A stretch of 64,000 nt of DNA, taken from Calliphora vicina. Its lineage: Eukaryota > Arthropoda > Insecta > Diptera > Calliphoridae. The notes beneath the pieces were generated by a model. That model searched no databases, was not told the DNA's origin, and worked only from the letters and a program-made list of their open reading frames with translations. This document shows positions 11,701 through 24,549 of this stretch, piece after piece. The DNA lies in contig NC_088780.1 of NCBI RefSeq assembly GCF_958450345.1, forward strand, positions 39,393,667 to 39,457,666, read 5' to 3'. How positions within the stretch are numbered: position 1 is the first letter of the stretch; each line of letters starts with the position of its first letter. The position numbers were made by a program, and so were the translations under genes.

Positions 11701-12689
11701 GTGTTTCTTTTTGTAGATGGTTTAAATGTTAGAGAGTTGCAAACTATAACATTTAATAAAATATCTATTACATTTTTGTGTTAAATCGATTTTTATTTGT
11801 TTTTAAAGCCATATTTAGTTTATCTTAATATCAAATCAATTAGTTGCTGTCTTACGTCATTTGTTTGTATTTTTTAAGGTAAAATAAGAAAATCACACAA
11901 AAATTTTCTAGAAAACTGGCTCTGATTACTAAATAAATATCACTACTTCTCAACTACTGCTAAACTTCTAGAATGGCGCCTATACTTACATAAAATCACT
12001 TTGCATTTACATGAGGTGAATCACCAACAGAGTGTGATAGTTGAATATTTTGTATAAGCTGTCACCAACTTTCCGCCCCTCCAAAATCAAATTGCACTGT
12101 CCAATAAATTGAGACTTTTTGATTGGAACAGAATAGCGACCCTATAAATCGGAAACAACACGTTTAGTATATCATTTTTGTAGAATAAACTTATAGTCTC
12201 CAGCTGGTCTGAATTTTTTTTTACAGTGGGTCAAAGTTTTAAGTTTTTGATGGAAGGGAGCAATATACTAACTAAAAAAAATTTTGTAAGTTAATGTCTG
12301 ACAGTATTCTTATTGTCACAGTTATATTGTCGATTTTTATGGCGATCATTTTTGTGGAAGATCTTAACTCCCTTTAGCGGTCAATTTAACCCTTTTTTCG
12401 ACAAAATCGAAAAAAGACCTTTCAAAATGGACATTTAAGGATTAAAATTTTCTACGAAACATTTTGCGGGAAAATTTCAGTGGGGGCCACCAAAGATACA
12501 AAAGTTGTTAATAAAGAGTTTTACGCTTAATTAGCAAAATTACAGGCCATCTCGGATCCCACATTTTTTTAAAAATAGCCAAAAATCCAAGTATTATTCG
12601 TTAATCCTTTCCCTGTCCTGTGCATTACATATGATTCACAAATTATATTATTTTTTAATTAACATCTACAAAAGACTTAACTTCACCTG

Positions 12690-13098
12690 AAGTATCTCCA
12701 CTTCAACCAATATCCGATTTTCTGATTGACGAATCGACGAATCTAAATACGTCATCGTTGTTCGGAACATTAATTAGAGAACTTGAAGTGGATTTATCTT
12801 CAGAAGATGACAAAGGCAATACATCGCGAGAGTTATTAGCAGCTATAGCTGAAATAGAGAGCTTTAAACCTATGAGACTGGACGTAAAAGCCGATTTGTT
12901 GCAATATTAGGAAGAGAAAAAGGATACTTTTGCAATTTTTAAATAAATTGGTTCATATTGTCTATGCACTGCCGGCTAAACGGCTTTCTGTTGAAAGAGC
13001 ATTTTCTGCTTTGCGTATTTTGTTGACTGAGAAAAGGTGCAACTTGGCGGACAATGCGTTTGCTAAAACATTGATTGTGAAACAAAATTCTTCATAAT
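12690..13098 (+). pseudogene. hAT-family transposase C-terminal remnant
   Basis: Plus-strand translation of 12950-13098 gives a peptide with 'VYALPAKRLSVERAFSAL' followed by 'LTEKRCNLADNAFAKTLI', the hallmark C-terminal dimerisation block of hAT transposases (family pattern: P-S-ER-FS, then R-L, then N). It ends at a TAA stop near 13096. The upstream segment 12690-12910 encodes an acidic, Ser-rich stretch typical of the region before this block and contains a TAG stop around 12908, so the gene is broken. No N-terminal BED finger or DDE core was found, and no terminal repeats could be paired. Confidence 0.7.
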
Positions 13099-14539
13099 TA
13101 AAAAACACACAATAAAAACCATCAATCTCATACCAAGCATATTTTTTGCGACTTTAAAGGTTAAATACAATGTATGTACTAATAAAATGCAATCATTGTG
13201 ACGAAAGAAACATATTCTTTAGAATAACTCTTATTAGGCAACTTAAAAACATAAAAATCGAAAATAAAAGTTATGAGCAACGAAAAAAAATATTTATTAT
13301 GAATAACTCTTATTTGAAAACGTAAAAATTATTCATTGATTTATGCCTAACTTTTTCAGTCTCAAAAAATGTAATAACAGTTATTTTTGGTCTCTGTTTA
13401 AAACACAATTCACAAAATGTTCAATCACACTGTGCAACATTTTTGAAATCATCGAGTGCAAACTCCTTCTCGTGTGGAATTTCTCGAAGTACTTATCGAA
13501 TTTTATGCCTCATGTATATTTTGGCTAAAACTAGATTTTTCCGAAGACCGTACGGTTATATCACGAAAACTAATTGGAATTTTGTTTCCCTGTCTTCGGC
13601 ACAATTGTACCACATTTTAATTTTGTATATCTTTTTTCTCCATTTTTGGCCCATAGCTGCCAAACTGTGGGAAATTCAGTAAAGTAATCTTTAGAAAAAA
13701 TATTCCTTATCCATAATTCTTCAGAACATTATTATACTGTAATAAGCTTATATTAATATATGAAAATTATTTCAATTTTTCGTTTTGTTGAAAAATAATA
13801 GGAATGTTCTTTGAACAACATTTTATAATTTTCAGATACAATGTAAAACTACAATTTGTTATGATGTTTAGACATGATATAAGTAAATTATTAGGAAACC
13901 ATTTAATTTAAATCTATTCTCTATCTTTCTCATGTAGGCAAATCAGAAAAAATATGTATGAACAAATTCATACTCACAACTAAATAGTTTTGGGAATAAA
14001 TTTCAATGTTAAATTCATACAGTTTATATAGAAATGCATTACAGATAACAAATTTGGTTTCCGTGTAAAAACATTTGTTTAATAAATGTGTTAACATTAC
14101 TATAAATGTTGCACAATATCTGATTGCAAAAAATAATTGTAATAAATATCAATATTTTCAACGAACTCTTAATCACCTGCAATTCAGATTTGAAAACTAG
14201 AATGACTCAGCTTGTTCAAATTTTTAAAGGGGTCAACTGACATATGCCTGTTGACACGAGCAGTGTTGCCCTTTCGTACATATCTACGTATGAGAAATAT
14301 AAAATATTAAGTATACGCTCAATATAACTTGCTTAAATCAATTTTTTTTTGAAAAATTCTCATACATCATTTCAAAAATGTGTAGAAAAAAATTACTCAA
14401 GTTGTGATGAAGTGATTTACACGAATTTACTAAGAAAAATGTTTGGACATTTTTTCCCCATAAAGTCCTTTTTTTTTTTAAAAATTAATCTGACAATATT
14501 GATTTTAAGTCACTGGTAGGGAATTGAAACCTTGAAACC

Positions 14540-15440
14540 CCAGTTTGGTGAACATTGGTAAAAAAAATCATCCTGAAAAAATTGTAGGTAAATCGGTTGG
14601 GATCATTTAACACCAAGTGCCATTAAGGGTTAAATCCATTTTTGTGCTGTTATTATAAATACCCGACTTCATGTTACAATTCACTTACGTTTCATCAAAA
14701 TCATCCCAAAAATAAATAACATTTCGCTATCTTTAAATTAGAAATTGCAAATAATGAAAAATTTGACATTTGACCTTTACGATTTAAGGTTCAACGTTTT
14801 CCAATTTTAATAAAACTTTCAGAGTATATTTAGAATTATCTGGACTATAATATTTTGAATAGGTTTTACTTAAAATTCATAACAGTAAGGAAATTGAGAT
14901 CATTCGCCAAAATATGGCCAAATAATTAGTTTTTCTCGAAAATTTCAAAATTTAAATCGCAGGTAAGGAAAAACTATAAGAGATATTTTCAAAAATTTTT
15001 CATATTTTTATTCCCTATTATGTTCTCAATAAATTCCAATGTGATGATCAAAAAATTCTGAAATTTGTTTAACAAAATTTTTAAAAATTTGAAAATGGAG
15101 TTTTGAAACTGCCGTTAACTGCCGCTATACTACGAAGACAAAAACTCATATACAAAATTAAGTTTTATTTTAATATTTCTCAAAATATGTTAATTTTGTT
15201 CCTACATTTCTTGTTCTAGTGGCCTGAGACACGTTAATGGTCTGGCGAATTTTTAATAACTTTAACATTTTTTGACCAATTTCAGTTTTTTATGTCTCAT
15301 TAGAACGACAATTACGTACACATTTCGATTCTTTTAAATTAAATTGCAGAAGTAATTATTTAATGGCAAAATTATTAGAAAAACTGAAAAAATTGCATTT
15401 TTCCTCTTGTAAATATGCCTCAAAATTTCAGCGTCGCACA
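14540..15440 (+). mobile_element. Internally deleted relative of the 2.1-kb foldback element
   Basis: 'CCAGTTTGGTGAACATTGG' and the following 40 bp match the left terminal region of the element at 55553-57669. They are joined directly to the part of that element just right of its centre ('AAGTGCCATTAAGGGTTAA'), and the match then continues through the whole right arm to 'TGCATTTTTCCTCTTGTAAA'. Most of the left arm is therefore missing. The copy ends at about 15440 against different DNA. Confidence 0.65.
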
Positions 15441-16229
15441 GTGGCGCCATTTGAGTTGCAAAAATCATAACTTTTGAACCAAATGAGATAATTAAAAAAT
15501 TTAAAAGGCATATGATAGATAATTGATAAGCCTATGAAATGAGTGTTTGAAAATGGATCTACGCCTTTCAGGTGCCTACTTATAGGTTAGCAAAGTTGAA
15601 ATTTGTTGAAAAATCAATTTTATGGGAAGTAAAATAAAATATTTTTTAAAATTTTTTAATTTTTAATTTTTTTTTTAAAGGCTTTTATGTTTTAAAATTA
15701 TTCCAGAAAAGATTAAAAAAAAATTGTTTTTGAAAAAAAATTTTCACGGTCATATGTCATTTTTGAAACCATGCCTTTTTTCAAAATTTTACCTGAGCAA
15801 AAAATGGGCCAAGAACGGGCAGCTGAAAATATTTGCATTAGGCAAAGGAATAATCAAAGAACTTATTTTGAAAATATGGCAAATATAGAAATTGATAGTT
15901 TTTTTTTATTTTCCATCAAAGTTGAGAAATATTGAAAAAATGTATAGTTGGTAAATACCAAACGATATGTCTTTTTTCAAAATTTTATCTCTAGAAAAAA
16001 ATGGGGCAAGAACGGGCAGGTGAGAATTTTTGCGTTAGGTAAAGGAGTAATTAAAGAACTTATTTTGTAAATATGGCAAATATAGAAATTGATAGTTTTT
16101 TTTTATTTTCCTTCAAAGTTGAGAAATATTAAAAAAATGGATAGTTGGTAAATATCAATTTACCTCGACAAATACAAAGCAACCAGTACAATTCGACAGG
16201 GGTAGCGAAGCGCCCCGGGTCAAGCTAGT
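15440..16229 (+). mobile_element. Helitron-like non-autonomous element, 3' end with hairpin and CTAGT
   Basis: The right end reads GGGGTAGCGAAGCGCCCCGG followed by GTCAAGCTAGT. A GC-rich hairpin (GGGG...CCCC) shortly before a terminal CTRR(T) is the 3' signature of Helitrons, and the next base is A/T as expected. The interior holds two tandem copies of a 197-bp unit (15772-15968 and 15969-16160). The left boundary near 15440 is uncertain; I did not see a clear TC start. No coding capacity. Confidence 0.6.
15772..16160 (+). repeat. Tandem duplication of a 197-bp unit
   Basis: Both units run from 'CTTTTTTCAAAATTTTA' through 'AAGAACGGGCAG', 'AACTTATTTTG', 'AATATGGCAAATATAGAAAT' and 'TAGTTGGTAAATA'. 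They differ by scattered substitutions only. The duplication lies inside the Helitron-like element. Confidence 0.75.
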
Positions 16230-17849
16230 AATTAATATGAATATAAACAATTTCTAAATTAATAAAATATATTTTTGTTGCCAACATCTTAGAACACATG
16301 ATTAAAATGAAAGATTAATCAAAAACTATTTAAGTAAAACTTTTGTAATAAATTTTCCACTAAATCTATTTCAGTTTCTATGCGTTTCTATGAACTAAAA
16401 CAAATGAACTACATATGTATGTATATGTTATTCATTTAAGTATAAATTTTATCGAAATTTTGAAACAAAAATATGAACGAATATTTGTTAAACTTCTCGC
16501 TCTTCTCTAATAAAAACCAAATGAACAATTAAGAAATAGTTTTACACTGCATGATAGCAAGTTGTTAGCTATTATAAGAAATATATTTCACTTATTTCCT
16601 AAATTTTTTAAATAAAACTAGTTTTTCAAAAGAAAATTCATCAAAAATTATTAATAGCTCAGTATTGGAAGAAAATGGGAAATTTTTTAATTAAATTCCA
16701 AGCTCTTTAGACTAGAAGAATGTTATAGTCAGTATAGACAATTCCAAATATATTTCAGAAATTTCTAATTCTGAAATAGTTGTGCGAACCACCCGTACAT
16801 TAAAGGAGAAAATTCCATGTTGCATCATCGAAATTCAGCAACATTTGTGCAAAATTATCACTGAGAGTATCACTTATGTCAAAAAATTGTTAATAAGTGG
16901 TTCTGAGAAACCCAAACAAGGATAAACTTTAATTTTTTTAAGAAAGTGTGCTTACTTATCAGATATAATAATTTGTTGTAAAAGATGCTCATCATAATAA
17001 ATACGTAAATATTGAATTTTAGAACTTTCTACAATTTTAATAAGTCTTCTATAACTTTTAAAGTTTATTAACATCATTAATTTAATTAATTTAAAGTCAT
17101 TAACGTCATTAATCCTTTAAATATGAAAGACATTTTATTAAGTGGCCATTGTTTGTTTAATCTATTGAATTAATCAGATCGTATTCGATTACCCATTAAT
17201 GTTCTATTAAGTTAATCAAGGACATTAACCGCAATTCATTTACAGCAGCGCCATATATTTAAAATGATTGTAATGGAATGATTTAGTGTGTAAAGGGTTA
17301 TTGATTTCCCACAAGTCAATATAACCTATTTTCATTATTAGTTAAACACATGTATAGAATTTCCACATAACTAGTTATACTCAAATTTCAATTAAAAGGT
17401 TTGTAAATATTGATTAAGTATGACGAGTTCAATATAATTAATAGAACAAACAAAAGGATGCTAATTAGCTTTGAACCCTTTGGGTGCTTAACAATGTGTT
17501 AAGTCAAGTAACTGCTAATTATGAATCGCATTTGAAGCCCTTTGTTGCTCTTACTGTCGTACTTATTAAAGGAATATTTTATTTATGAATAAAACAAATA
17601 AGCATTTCAAATTTAAATGCATGGCAATCATATAAATTATATAAATTTATTTTAGTTATCCTAATTTTGGCATTAGGGTGATTATAAAATTTTATGGAGC
17701 TAAATATACAACTGCAAATAGTTTGATTTTGTTAAAATTCAAAGAGCATTAAACTATGATATATTTCTATTTGATATTTGATGCATCAATTTTTAAATTC
17801 TATGGATAGGTTTTTTTTAAAACATTTTTAAGTAAAATTATAAATTTTA
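16230..17849. other. AT-rich stretch without a recognisable feature
   Basis: I find no coding signal, terminal repeats or match to other parts of the window. Around 17030-17230 there are many repeats of ATTAAT/TTAAT motifs (homeodomain-like AT cores), which may simply reflect composition. Confidence 0.3.
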
Positions 17850-18571
17850 TTAGATTTTTCTCCACATAATTAATGATAACTTAAAAACCGTTAGTCCGAT
17901 ATTATTAATTGTAACAAAAAAAAAAACAGATGTAAAATTTACACTCAAATTACATGCTTGTAAGCACATACAATTTTCTGAAAATGAGCGAATTCACTTA
18001 ATTGTGAATAAATTCGAAAAGAATCCATCGATTTTTGTGATCGATATCTCATTTTGTTCCTATTACATGTGGTATTGCGATAAAGTAATAAATCCGAACA
18101 ATTTCTGCCGTTTTCGATTCTTCATGATTTTTTTAAAACAAATCAAAAAAAAAAAAACGGAAACTACTGATCCGATTAAAACACAATATATTGTTACGTT
18201 TTAACCTTTTCAAAACGTTGGTTTATTTCCTTTAAATAAACCGGATACTTTTGATTGCAAATAAAAGCCGTTGAGTAGTTTGAAAATTGTAACAACTCTT
18301 TATTTATTTAAAATGTACAACAACAGAATTAAATAGTCACTCAATGTTTTTTATACACGTTTATAAATTCGCAGAAATACAGACACACTTTATAATGTAC
18401 ACGAATTCACTTGAAAAACACAGCAAATCGTTATATTTGAATTCAAGTACAATTTCGTAACAATATAAACGGATTAAAGGATATGTAAATTTAAATTTTT
18501 TTAAGTTTACTTTAATAATATCTGACTAAGTGTTTTTGAGTAATCATTAATTATGTGGAGAAACGTCTAAA
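17850..18571. mobile_element. TIR element (MITE) interrupted by a solo LTR
   Basis: The left end (TTTCTCCACATAATTAATGA from about 17858) is repeated in inverse at the right end (TCATTAATTATGTGGAGAAA to about 18563). Weaker pairing extends outward (TTAGA / TCTAA) and inward to GTTAG/CTAAG motifs. Removing the LTR at 18192-18462 leaves an element of about 450 bp. No ORF; the superfamily is undetermined because the target duplication is unclear. Confidence 0.6.
18192..18462 (-). mobile_element. Solo LTR (minus orientation), target duplication ATAT
   Basis: The ends are TGTTACGTTTTAACC and TTTCGTAACA. ATAT flanks both (18188-18191, 18463-18466). The reverse strand shows the same order as the 4539 and 25279 copies: a promoter-like part, AATAAATAAAGAGTTGTTACAA, the GCTTTTATTTGCAATCAAAA block and the AAACCAACGTTTTGAAAAGG block. 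At 271 bp it lacks much of the U3 part of the longer copies. No internal retroelement sequence follows. Confidence 0.75.
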
Positions 18572-20015
18572 AAAAATCACAATTTTACTTTACCTCTCAA
18601 TAGAATTTAAAATGTGGACCATATTTGAACTACTGGAACAACAATACATCAAAATTGTGTAGTGGTTTAAAGAGCCTCTAAAATATTTTAAATTTTGTTG
18701 TTTATGTTTAAGAGTTAAAGTGAAATTCGAACCATCTCCTTATATAGGGGATATCTACGGTCTTTTAAAGACTGATGCTAAGAATATTTGGTAGATTGTT
18801 TATATAAAACTTATTTGTGTCGAATATTATCTCGATACCAGGGAGTGAAAATAATAATTATTCTGGAAATTTCTAAGAAATTTCTGGAAATTTCACAAGA
18901 AAATATCGGATAGTCATATCAAGAATACCATTTTGATCGTTTTCAACTATATTTTGATAAAATAATGTTTTTTTTATTATTTTTTGGCAAATATGTATTT
19001 CTGACAAAAAAAAAATAAAAATCAGAAAATAAAAATTATATTGTGATTTTTATTATAAATGTTAATTGTAACGGTACCTGATCGATACCAACATGTAGAA
19101 AACATGTCGAATTTTATTTGAATAACAAGATTTATAAGTGATTTATCTTCCCTAAAACGATTGTCAAGAGAAACCCTTTATGGGGGCTAGGGTCATGGTG
19201 AACTGCAACAATATACATAATCTGAGAGCAACATAATCCCGTATCAATATTTCACATGAAATGTCTCCCCTTTTCATTTTTGTTCATCAACTTTGTTCAC
19301 GTGAAAAAATTCCCCATGTTGTCTAATTTTTAAATGGAATTTTGTAAACAATAAACAGCTGTTACGAAGAAAATCAACTATTGTGAATGAAAAGTTCATG
19401 GGAATATCAGGATATCATGGGAACATAAATTTCACATGTTATTGCCGATAGGGGTAAATAAGGTAAAATATTTCATCATAGAAATGATTACCACAAACAT
19501 CTACTTAATTACTATTATCATATATATGATTGCTGCAATCATGTGAATCGTAAATTTATTGAGTGTATGACAGAAAAATGCGGGATTTACAATAGATGGC
19601 GTTTCTTTTGAAGGGTACATATTTGTAATTTATTCTCACTTATGGTGTTTTCTTTTCTGGCATAAATGATGCATTTATTCTGCCTTTTACCCTTCTTTGT
19701 GTTCTTTTCTGAAAAAAATATAGTTTGGTCGTGTTCTTTTCTAATAATGTTACCCTAAAACCCTGAATATATGCTACATGTTTCACCCTCAATTTTATCA
19801 AAGGGTTAGAAATGCACCACTTTTTATGTAAGTAAAAAGTATAGTTTTTTAATATTTAGAAGCTACATAAAAGAAAAGTGCATAAATGGTAATGATTGTG
19901 TTCTATTGTGATCGTTAAAAATGCAACAGATTATGAGGGTATGGGTAACATTTAATAAATGATACACAATATATAGGCAACACATTACAGTGTAAACAAC
20001 AAAGTTTCTTTTTGC
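18572..20015. other. AT-rich stretch, no gene seen
   Basis: There is no supported coding sequence. A segment at about 19556-19600 (GTGTATGAC..., CGGGATTTACAATAGATGG) is repeated in inverse at about 45635-45675, so part of this stretch belongs to a dispersed repeat of unknown class. Confidence 0.3.
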
Positions 20016-20022
20016 TTCGAAA

Positions 20023-20870
20023 ATGTCCAATTTTGTACCAACGAATCGTCATATGTTGGAAGTTTTGCTTTACTTCTTTAATTTGCAAAAAAGTGCCGCT
20101 GAGCACACCGATTTCGCACCAAAGCTTATGGCGAATGTATTCCATCGGTTTCAATGTGCGAGAGATGGTTTGTGCGGTTCAATAGTGGTGATTTTCATTT
20201 GGAAGACACAGATCGCCCAGGCAAGCCAAATAAGTTTGAAAATACCAAGAATTAGAGTCATTACTCCATGAAGATTTTTGTAAAGCTCAACAAGAGCTTG
20301 CAAAATCATTGGGAGCTACTCAAGCAGCAATTGGGTACCATACGAATTGATGTCGAGAGACCATGAGGATTTTGTATGTCTGAAATGCAGCTTGAACGCT
20401 GTAAAAGAAAATCATTTTAGCACCGAATCATTACTTGCGATGAAGAATGGATCCATTACGATAACCGGAAGTGTAAGAGATCGTATGTGAAGCCAACCAG
20501 CCAAATCAACACCAGAGCCAAATATCCATAGCGCTAAGGTAGTTCTCTGTCCTTTCTATTTATTATGAGCTGCAGAAATCTGACCAGACCATCACAGGCA
20601 ACATGTACCGAACGCAACTGATTAATTTGAAGCGAACATTGTCCGAAAAATCGCCCAGAATATGAGATGAAACCATAATATTCCATCATGTTGCAATACC
20701 TCACCCGCCATCCAGACCTTGTTTCGATCGATGCAGAACGCTCTCTCTGGGATACGCTTCACTTCAGAACACTTGGCCTCAAAAGATGAGCAGTTCTTTT
20801 GGCTCGCAATACATATGTTACCTTGTCCTGAGATTTGCACGCAAAGCTGATGATTTGATTTTATGAAAAT
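20023..20870 (+). pseudogene. mariner transposase pseudogene
   Basis: The plus-strand translation opens with 'SNFVPTNRHMLEVLLYFFNL' and 'KKSAAEH'-like residues, the conserved N-terminal start of mariner transposases (HTH region). Further pieces in shifting frames are 'RPGKPNKFENT', 'QQELAKSLGATQAAI' and 'RIITCDEEWIHYDN', the last containing the first catalytic Asp. Downstream, the TITGNMYR/LKRTLSEKSPRI region and the FRSMQNALSG block survive, but stops and frameshifts are frequent. The YSPDxAPSD box with the third Asp is lost. No terminal repeats were identified. A dead copy. Confidence 0.75.
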
Positions 20871-20959
20871 GTTTGTAAGTTAATAAAATACCGCACCGTC
20901 TCGAATCTGTAGCCAACTTTGCATAACTACGAGTAACATCATATCGATATCACAAACTT

Positions 20960-21530
20960 TGGATTTTTCAGGAGGAGTTTTACGCAATCCTTATGTGCAC
21001 TAAAGAATGTTTAAGAAGGAGATTAAGGAATACTAGGATACTTGTTATGTCGGATAGCCAGGCTGCTCTTAGAGCCTTATCATTACATGACCCATGGACT
21101 TCTTTGCACGAACTCGGTGAGCACAATAAACTTACCTTGTCCTGAGGACCTGATCGCGAAGGTCACGCTGGTAATGAACGTAATGATTGTCTGACCTACC
21201 ATTGTTCATTGTTCTGAACCGTTCTTTGACATCCCACGTGGATAAAATATTTGCCCGATTTTGGAGTAATTTACCAGGACTTAGGTCAATTCAAAAGGTT
21301 TATTGCTCTATTCAAACGTAGATCTCAATTGTTGCTATCGCTCGAAAAGTGTGAATTTAGAATACTTAGTGGATTAGTAATCGGACACTGTTGTTTTAGG
21401 TATCACCAATATATTTTAGGTAATATTCCGAATGAACAGTGCAGGTTTTGTGAATTCATGCCGAAGCTTCTGAAAATGGTGGGATGGTTTCATACATTTT
21501 TGTGCAAAAATTATAAGGAGTGGTCGTAGA
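20960..21530 (+). pseudogene. Non-LTR retrotransposon fragment: RNase H domain and CCHC-like tail
   Basis: Plus-strand frames give 'RILVMSDSQAALRALSLHD', matching the LINE RNase H motif in which Asp precedes SQAA, then 'GREGHAGNERND'-type residues (GHxGxxGNExAD box, degenerate). Downstream come 'LSLEKCEFRILSGLVIGHC' and 'NEQCRFCEFM', the pattern seen after RNase H in Jockey/I-like elements (TGHC...L, then CRxC). Frameshifts break it and reverse transcriptase is absent, so it is a short 5'-truncated relic. Confidence 0.6.
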
Positions 21531-21989
21531 GTATTGAAATTTAGCACCGAAAATTATATGAACCAAATTAAGAAAAAAATTAAATTTTATCAAAATCGTC
21601 CACGCCCAACGCCCACTGCCCATATAATTCAAATCGATTTTTTCACATAAATTCTTTTCTATCCAAGCAAAAGTCTAGAAATTGGATACATTCATTTTCT
21701 GAAACAAAAGAAGAACGCATGCAGAGTTTCAATAAAATCGGTCACGCCCACCTTCCATGAAACCCATACATAGATATGCTTTTTTTTGATATTTCGTTTT
21801 TCATTCGACAAAAATTATTTTGATCCTGTTCCGAAAACTAATTTTTATTTTAATCGAAAAAAGACACTCCCACCTTTCATTTTATTAAAACAACAGCTTG
21901 GAGGAAAGTGGGGCTACATTATTTTTTTCCATGGGAAATCAAAAATAAAATAATTTTTAGAGGCTTATAGATAATTTTTTATTTTTATA

Positions 21990-22720
21990 CCCTACACCAC
22001 CATAGTGGGGAGGGTATTATGCGTTTGTGCATATGTTTGTAACGCCCAAAAATATTAGTCTAACGCCCACCTTAAAGTATACCGATCGACTTAGAATCAC
22101 TTTCTGAATCGATTAAACGATGTCCATCCGTCCGTCTGGTCGGCTGGCTGGCTGGCTGTCCATGTAAACCTTGTGCGCAGAGTACAGGTCGCACTTTTGA
22201 AGATATTTCGATCAAATTTGATACATATTATTTTTTCCGCCCAAGGACCAAGCCTATTGAAACTGGCTGAAATCGGTCCATTATTTCACCTAGCCCCCAT
22301 ACAAATGTCCTTCCGAAATTGGACTTCATCGGTCATAAATGTTTAATTTGTAAATGTATCTCCACAAATTGAGCTCCAAATAAGATTTATATATACAAAA
22401 TTCATGTCACCAAATTTTGTTACGATTGGTCCATAATTAGTCATAGCTCCCATATAGACCCGCTTCCGAAAATCACTTTAATGTGCATATATCGCTTAAA
22501 AATATTGGTATACTCACAAAATTCAACATAGTAAAATCTCATATAGACACAAATCACACGACATAATTTCATGGTGATCGGTCCATAATTGGTCATAGCC
22601 CCCATATAAGGCCCACTTCCGAAAATCACTCAAAAATATAAATTATTGACATTTTAAAAGAAAAATGTTTTTGCTCTTTTACTTAGTGTCGGGCTTGACC
22701 GACCATACTTTCTTACTTGT
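21990..22720. repeat. Dispersed repeat, 'TATACCCTACACCACCATAG' type
   Basis: It starts with TTTTATACCCTACACCACCA and ends with GTCGGGCTTGACCGACCATA followed by CTTTCTTACTTGTTGTT. Inside are a CCGTCCGTCTG tract, GGCTGGCTGGCTG and several repeats of 'TCCATAATTAGTCATAGC/CCCCATATA'. The end block (AACAAGTAAGAAAG on the reverse strand, then a GGTCGG hairpin, then TATACCC) has the same architecture as the start of family A, so the two may belong to one larger superfamily. Confidence 0.5.
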
Positions 22721-23900
22721 TGTTTATGGAGAACTGCTATATTTTTCAAATATAAACCACTGAATTGCGAATAAATATAAGTAAATTTTAGCTTAACACC
22801 CTTGCATAGACTTCACTTCAATTTTTGAAAAATAAACTACAATTTTTCTTAAAACTATACATGCGTATTTCATCTTTCAACATTTCTCTACAAGACTGCA
22901 TAATTTGATTTTTAAAATTGAGTAGTCGAAAAATAGGGTTTTGACACCAAAATCCCTCTGTGTGACTGCCCAATGCTGGCAATGTGCACAACTAAATGGC
23001 TCGGAAGGACCTATATGGCCCCGGGGGATGTAATTATTATCTTACCAAATAGAATAGTTGGCTTCATATGTAGCCTGAATCTGTTGAGATGAAAAATTTA
23101 GGGCTGCACAAAAGATCCTATGGGTTGCAGTGCATAAAGCCACGCTAATAATAATAGCTGCATATCGATTATAAAAAAGTGATCCATTTTCGATACAAGG
23201 TCAAGTAATTTTGCATATTGGGTCATTAAGTAAATATTAAAGCAATTCCATTGATTTCCATCATGTATACCTAATCATCTATTACATTAGAACTACTTTA
23301 TTTTCATAGAAAAATCTTGCTTGTTTGGAAAAAGCTTTTAAGCCAAATATAAATTGATCTATAATAGTCATATTTAGGGTAAATATTTCAGGGACATATT
23401 TAAACTATTGAAATGTATTAACATTTGATTTTGATAACTCTCTCTACAAACCATTTACAAAAAGAAAACATTTTATTACTTATTAGAATATATTCCATAA
23501 TTACCAAAAATTTTGTTTTATTTAATAACTATAAACACTATAAACACTTAATTTTATTTAGAGTAAATTTTTATTTTACAAAAACTGTTTAATTATGTAT
23601 AAACCACTGGAACGTATGATTAATATTTATTTATTTATTTATTTAGATTTCTTGAATATGCAAAATTTTCAACAATTTTTCTTATATTTTTATAAGTATT
23701 TCGAGACTTAATGACGACATCAAGGACAAATTGTATGATTACGCGTTCGTTTGAAAAAACGAAAAAAAAACTACAAAAAAATAGAAGCAAAACTATGAAA
23801 TGAAATAAAATAAAACTATGTCATACACTATGTATCGTAGTTAGAATAAAGAATAATGCTATTGAAATCGAAAACTAAAAAAAGGAAGAAAAAAAAACAT
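22721..23900. other. AT-rich stretch, no gene seen
   Basis: No coding or transposon signature recognised. A short TATT/TTTA microsatellite lies at 23626-23646. Confidence 0.3.
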
Positions 23901-24549
23901 GTCATGAAATAAGAGGGGAAAGTATTTTTAGTTTTTTTTTCAGCTGCTCTCTTAAGTACAAGAAGTCTGCCGCCGCGTCTGACGCCAAGTTTTATTTTTA
24001 ATATATTTTTTTATATTATTAAATATTTTTGTAATTTATTACAAGTAATTTTAAAAGGACAAGGATTTTTTTTTTAAACTTTATTAACTTTTTTTTTTTT
24101 GGAATAGCTCACTTTTGATTACACAACACTATGTAGGACAAACTGTAGGAATTTTGTTTGTTAAACAGGGAAATTCAAATATTTATTTGTATAATTTTTA
24201 TTTAAGTAAATTTATTGCACTTATTTATTATGGTGGCTAGTATTTTACTTTACCACTTTCTTTAAAAATCAACCAATGATTACTGCAACACCACCCTTTT
24301 TTTCAAACATTTATTTTTTTAATAGTTAGATTTTGTGTATTTTTTTACTATTGTTTGCTACTGTAATGCTGTTATTGTTGCTTTTAAAAATACTTTCTCC
24401 CTTTCACTTTCTTTTACATTCACTTCACTTTTTTCTATTTTTTTTTTTTTTTTGTTATAACTTTAGAGTAATTATTTTTTTTTGTATGTTGTTTTCGCGT
24501 TTATTTAGTTGTAACCACGTCTGTTGCTTGAGAACTCTGAGGACGGACT
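23700..24549 (-). other. Putative 5' exon/UTR of an unidentified leftward gene
   Basis: Downstream of the core promoter at 24516-24551 the minus strand is A-rich with short motifs and no long ORF, as in many fly 5' leaders. At 23940-23990 there is a GC-richer island whose minus strand reads CGTCAGACGCGGCGGCAGAC and could be translated (RRGGRLLVLKRAAE in one frame), but I cannot tell if it is coding. No clear splice donor could be chosen, and no coding exons were recognised to the left within the window. Confidence 0.3.
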
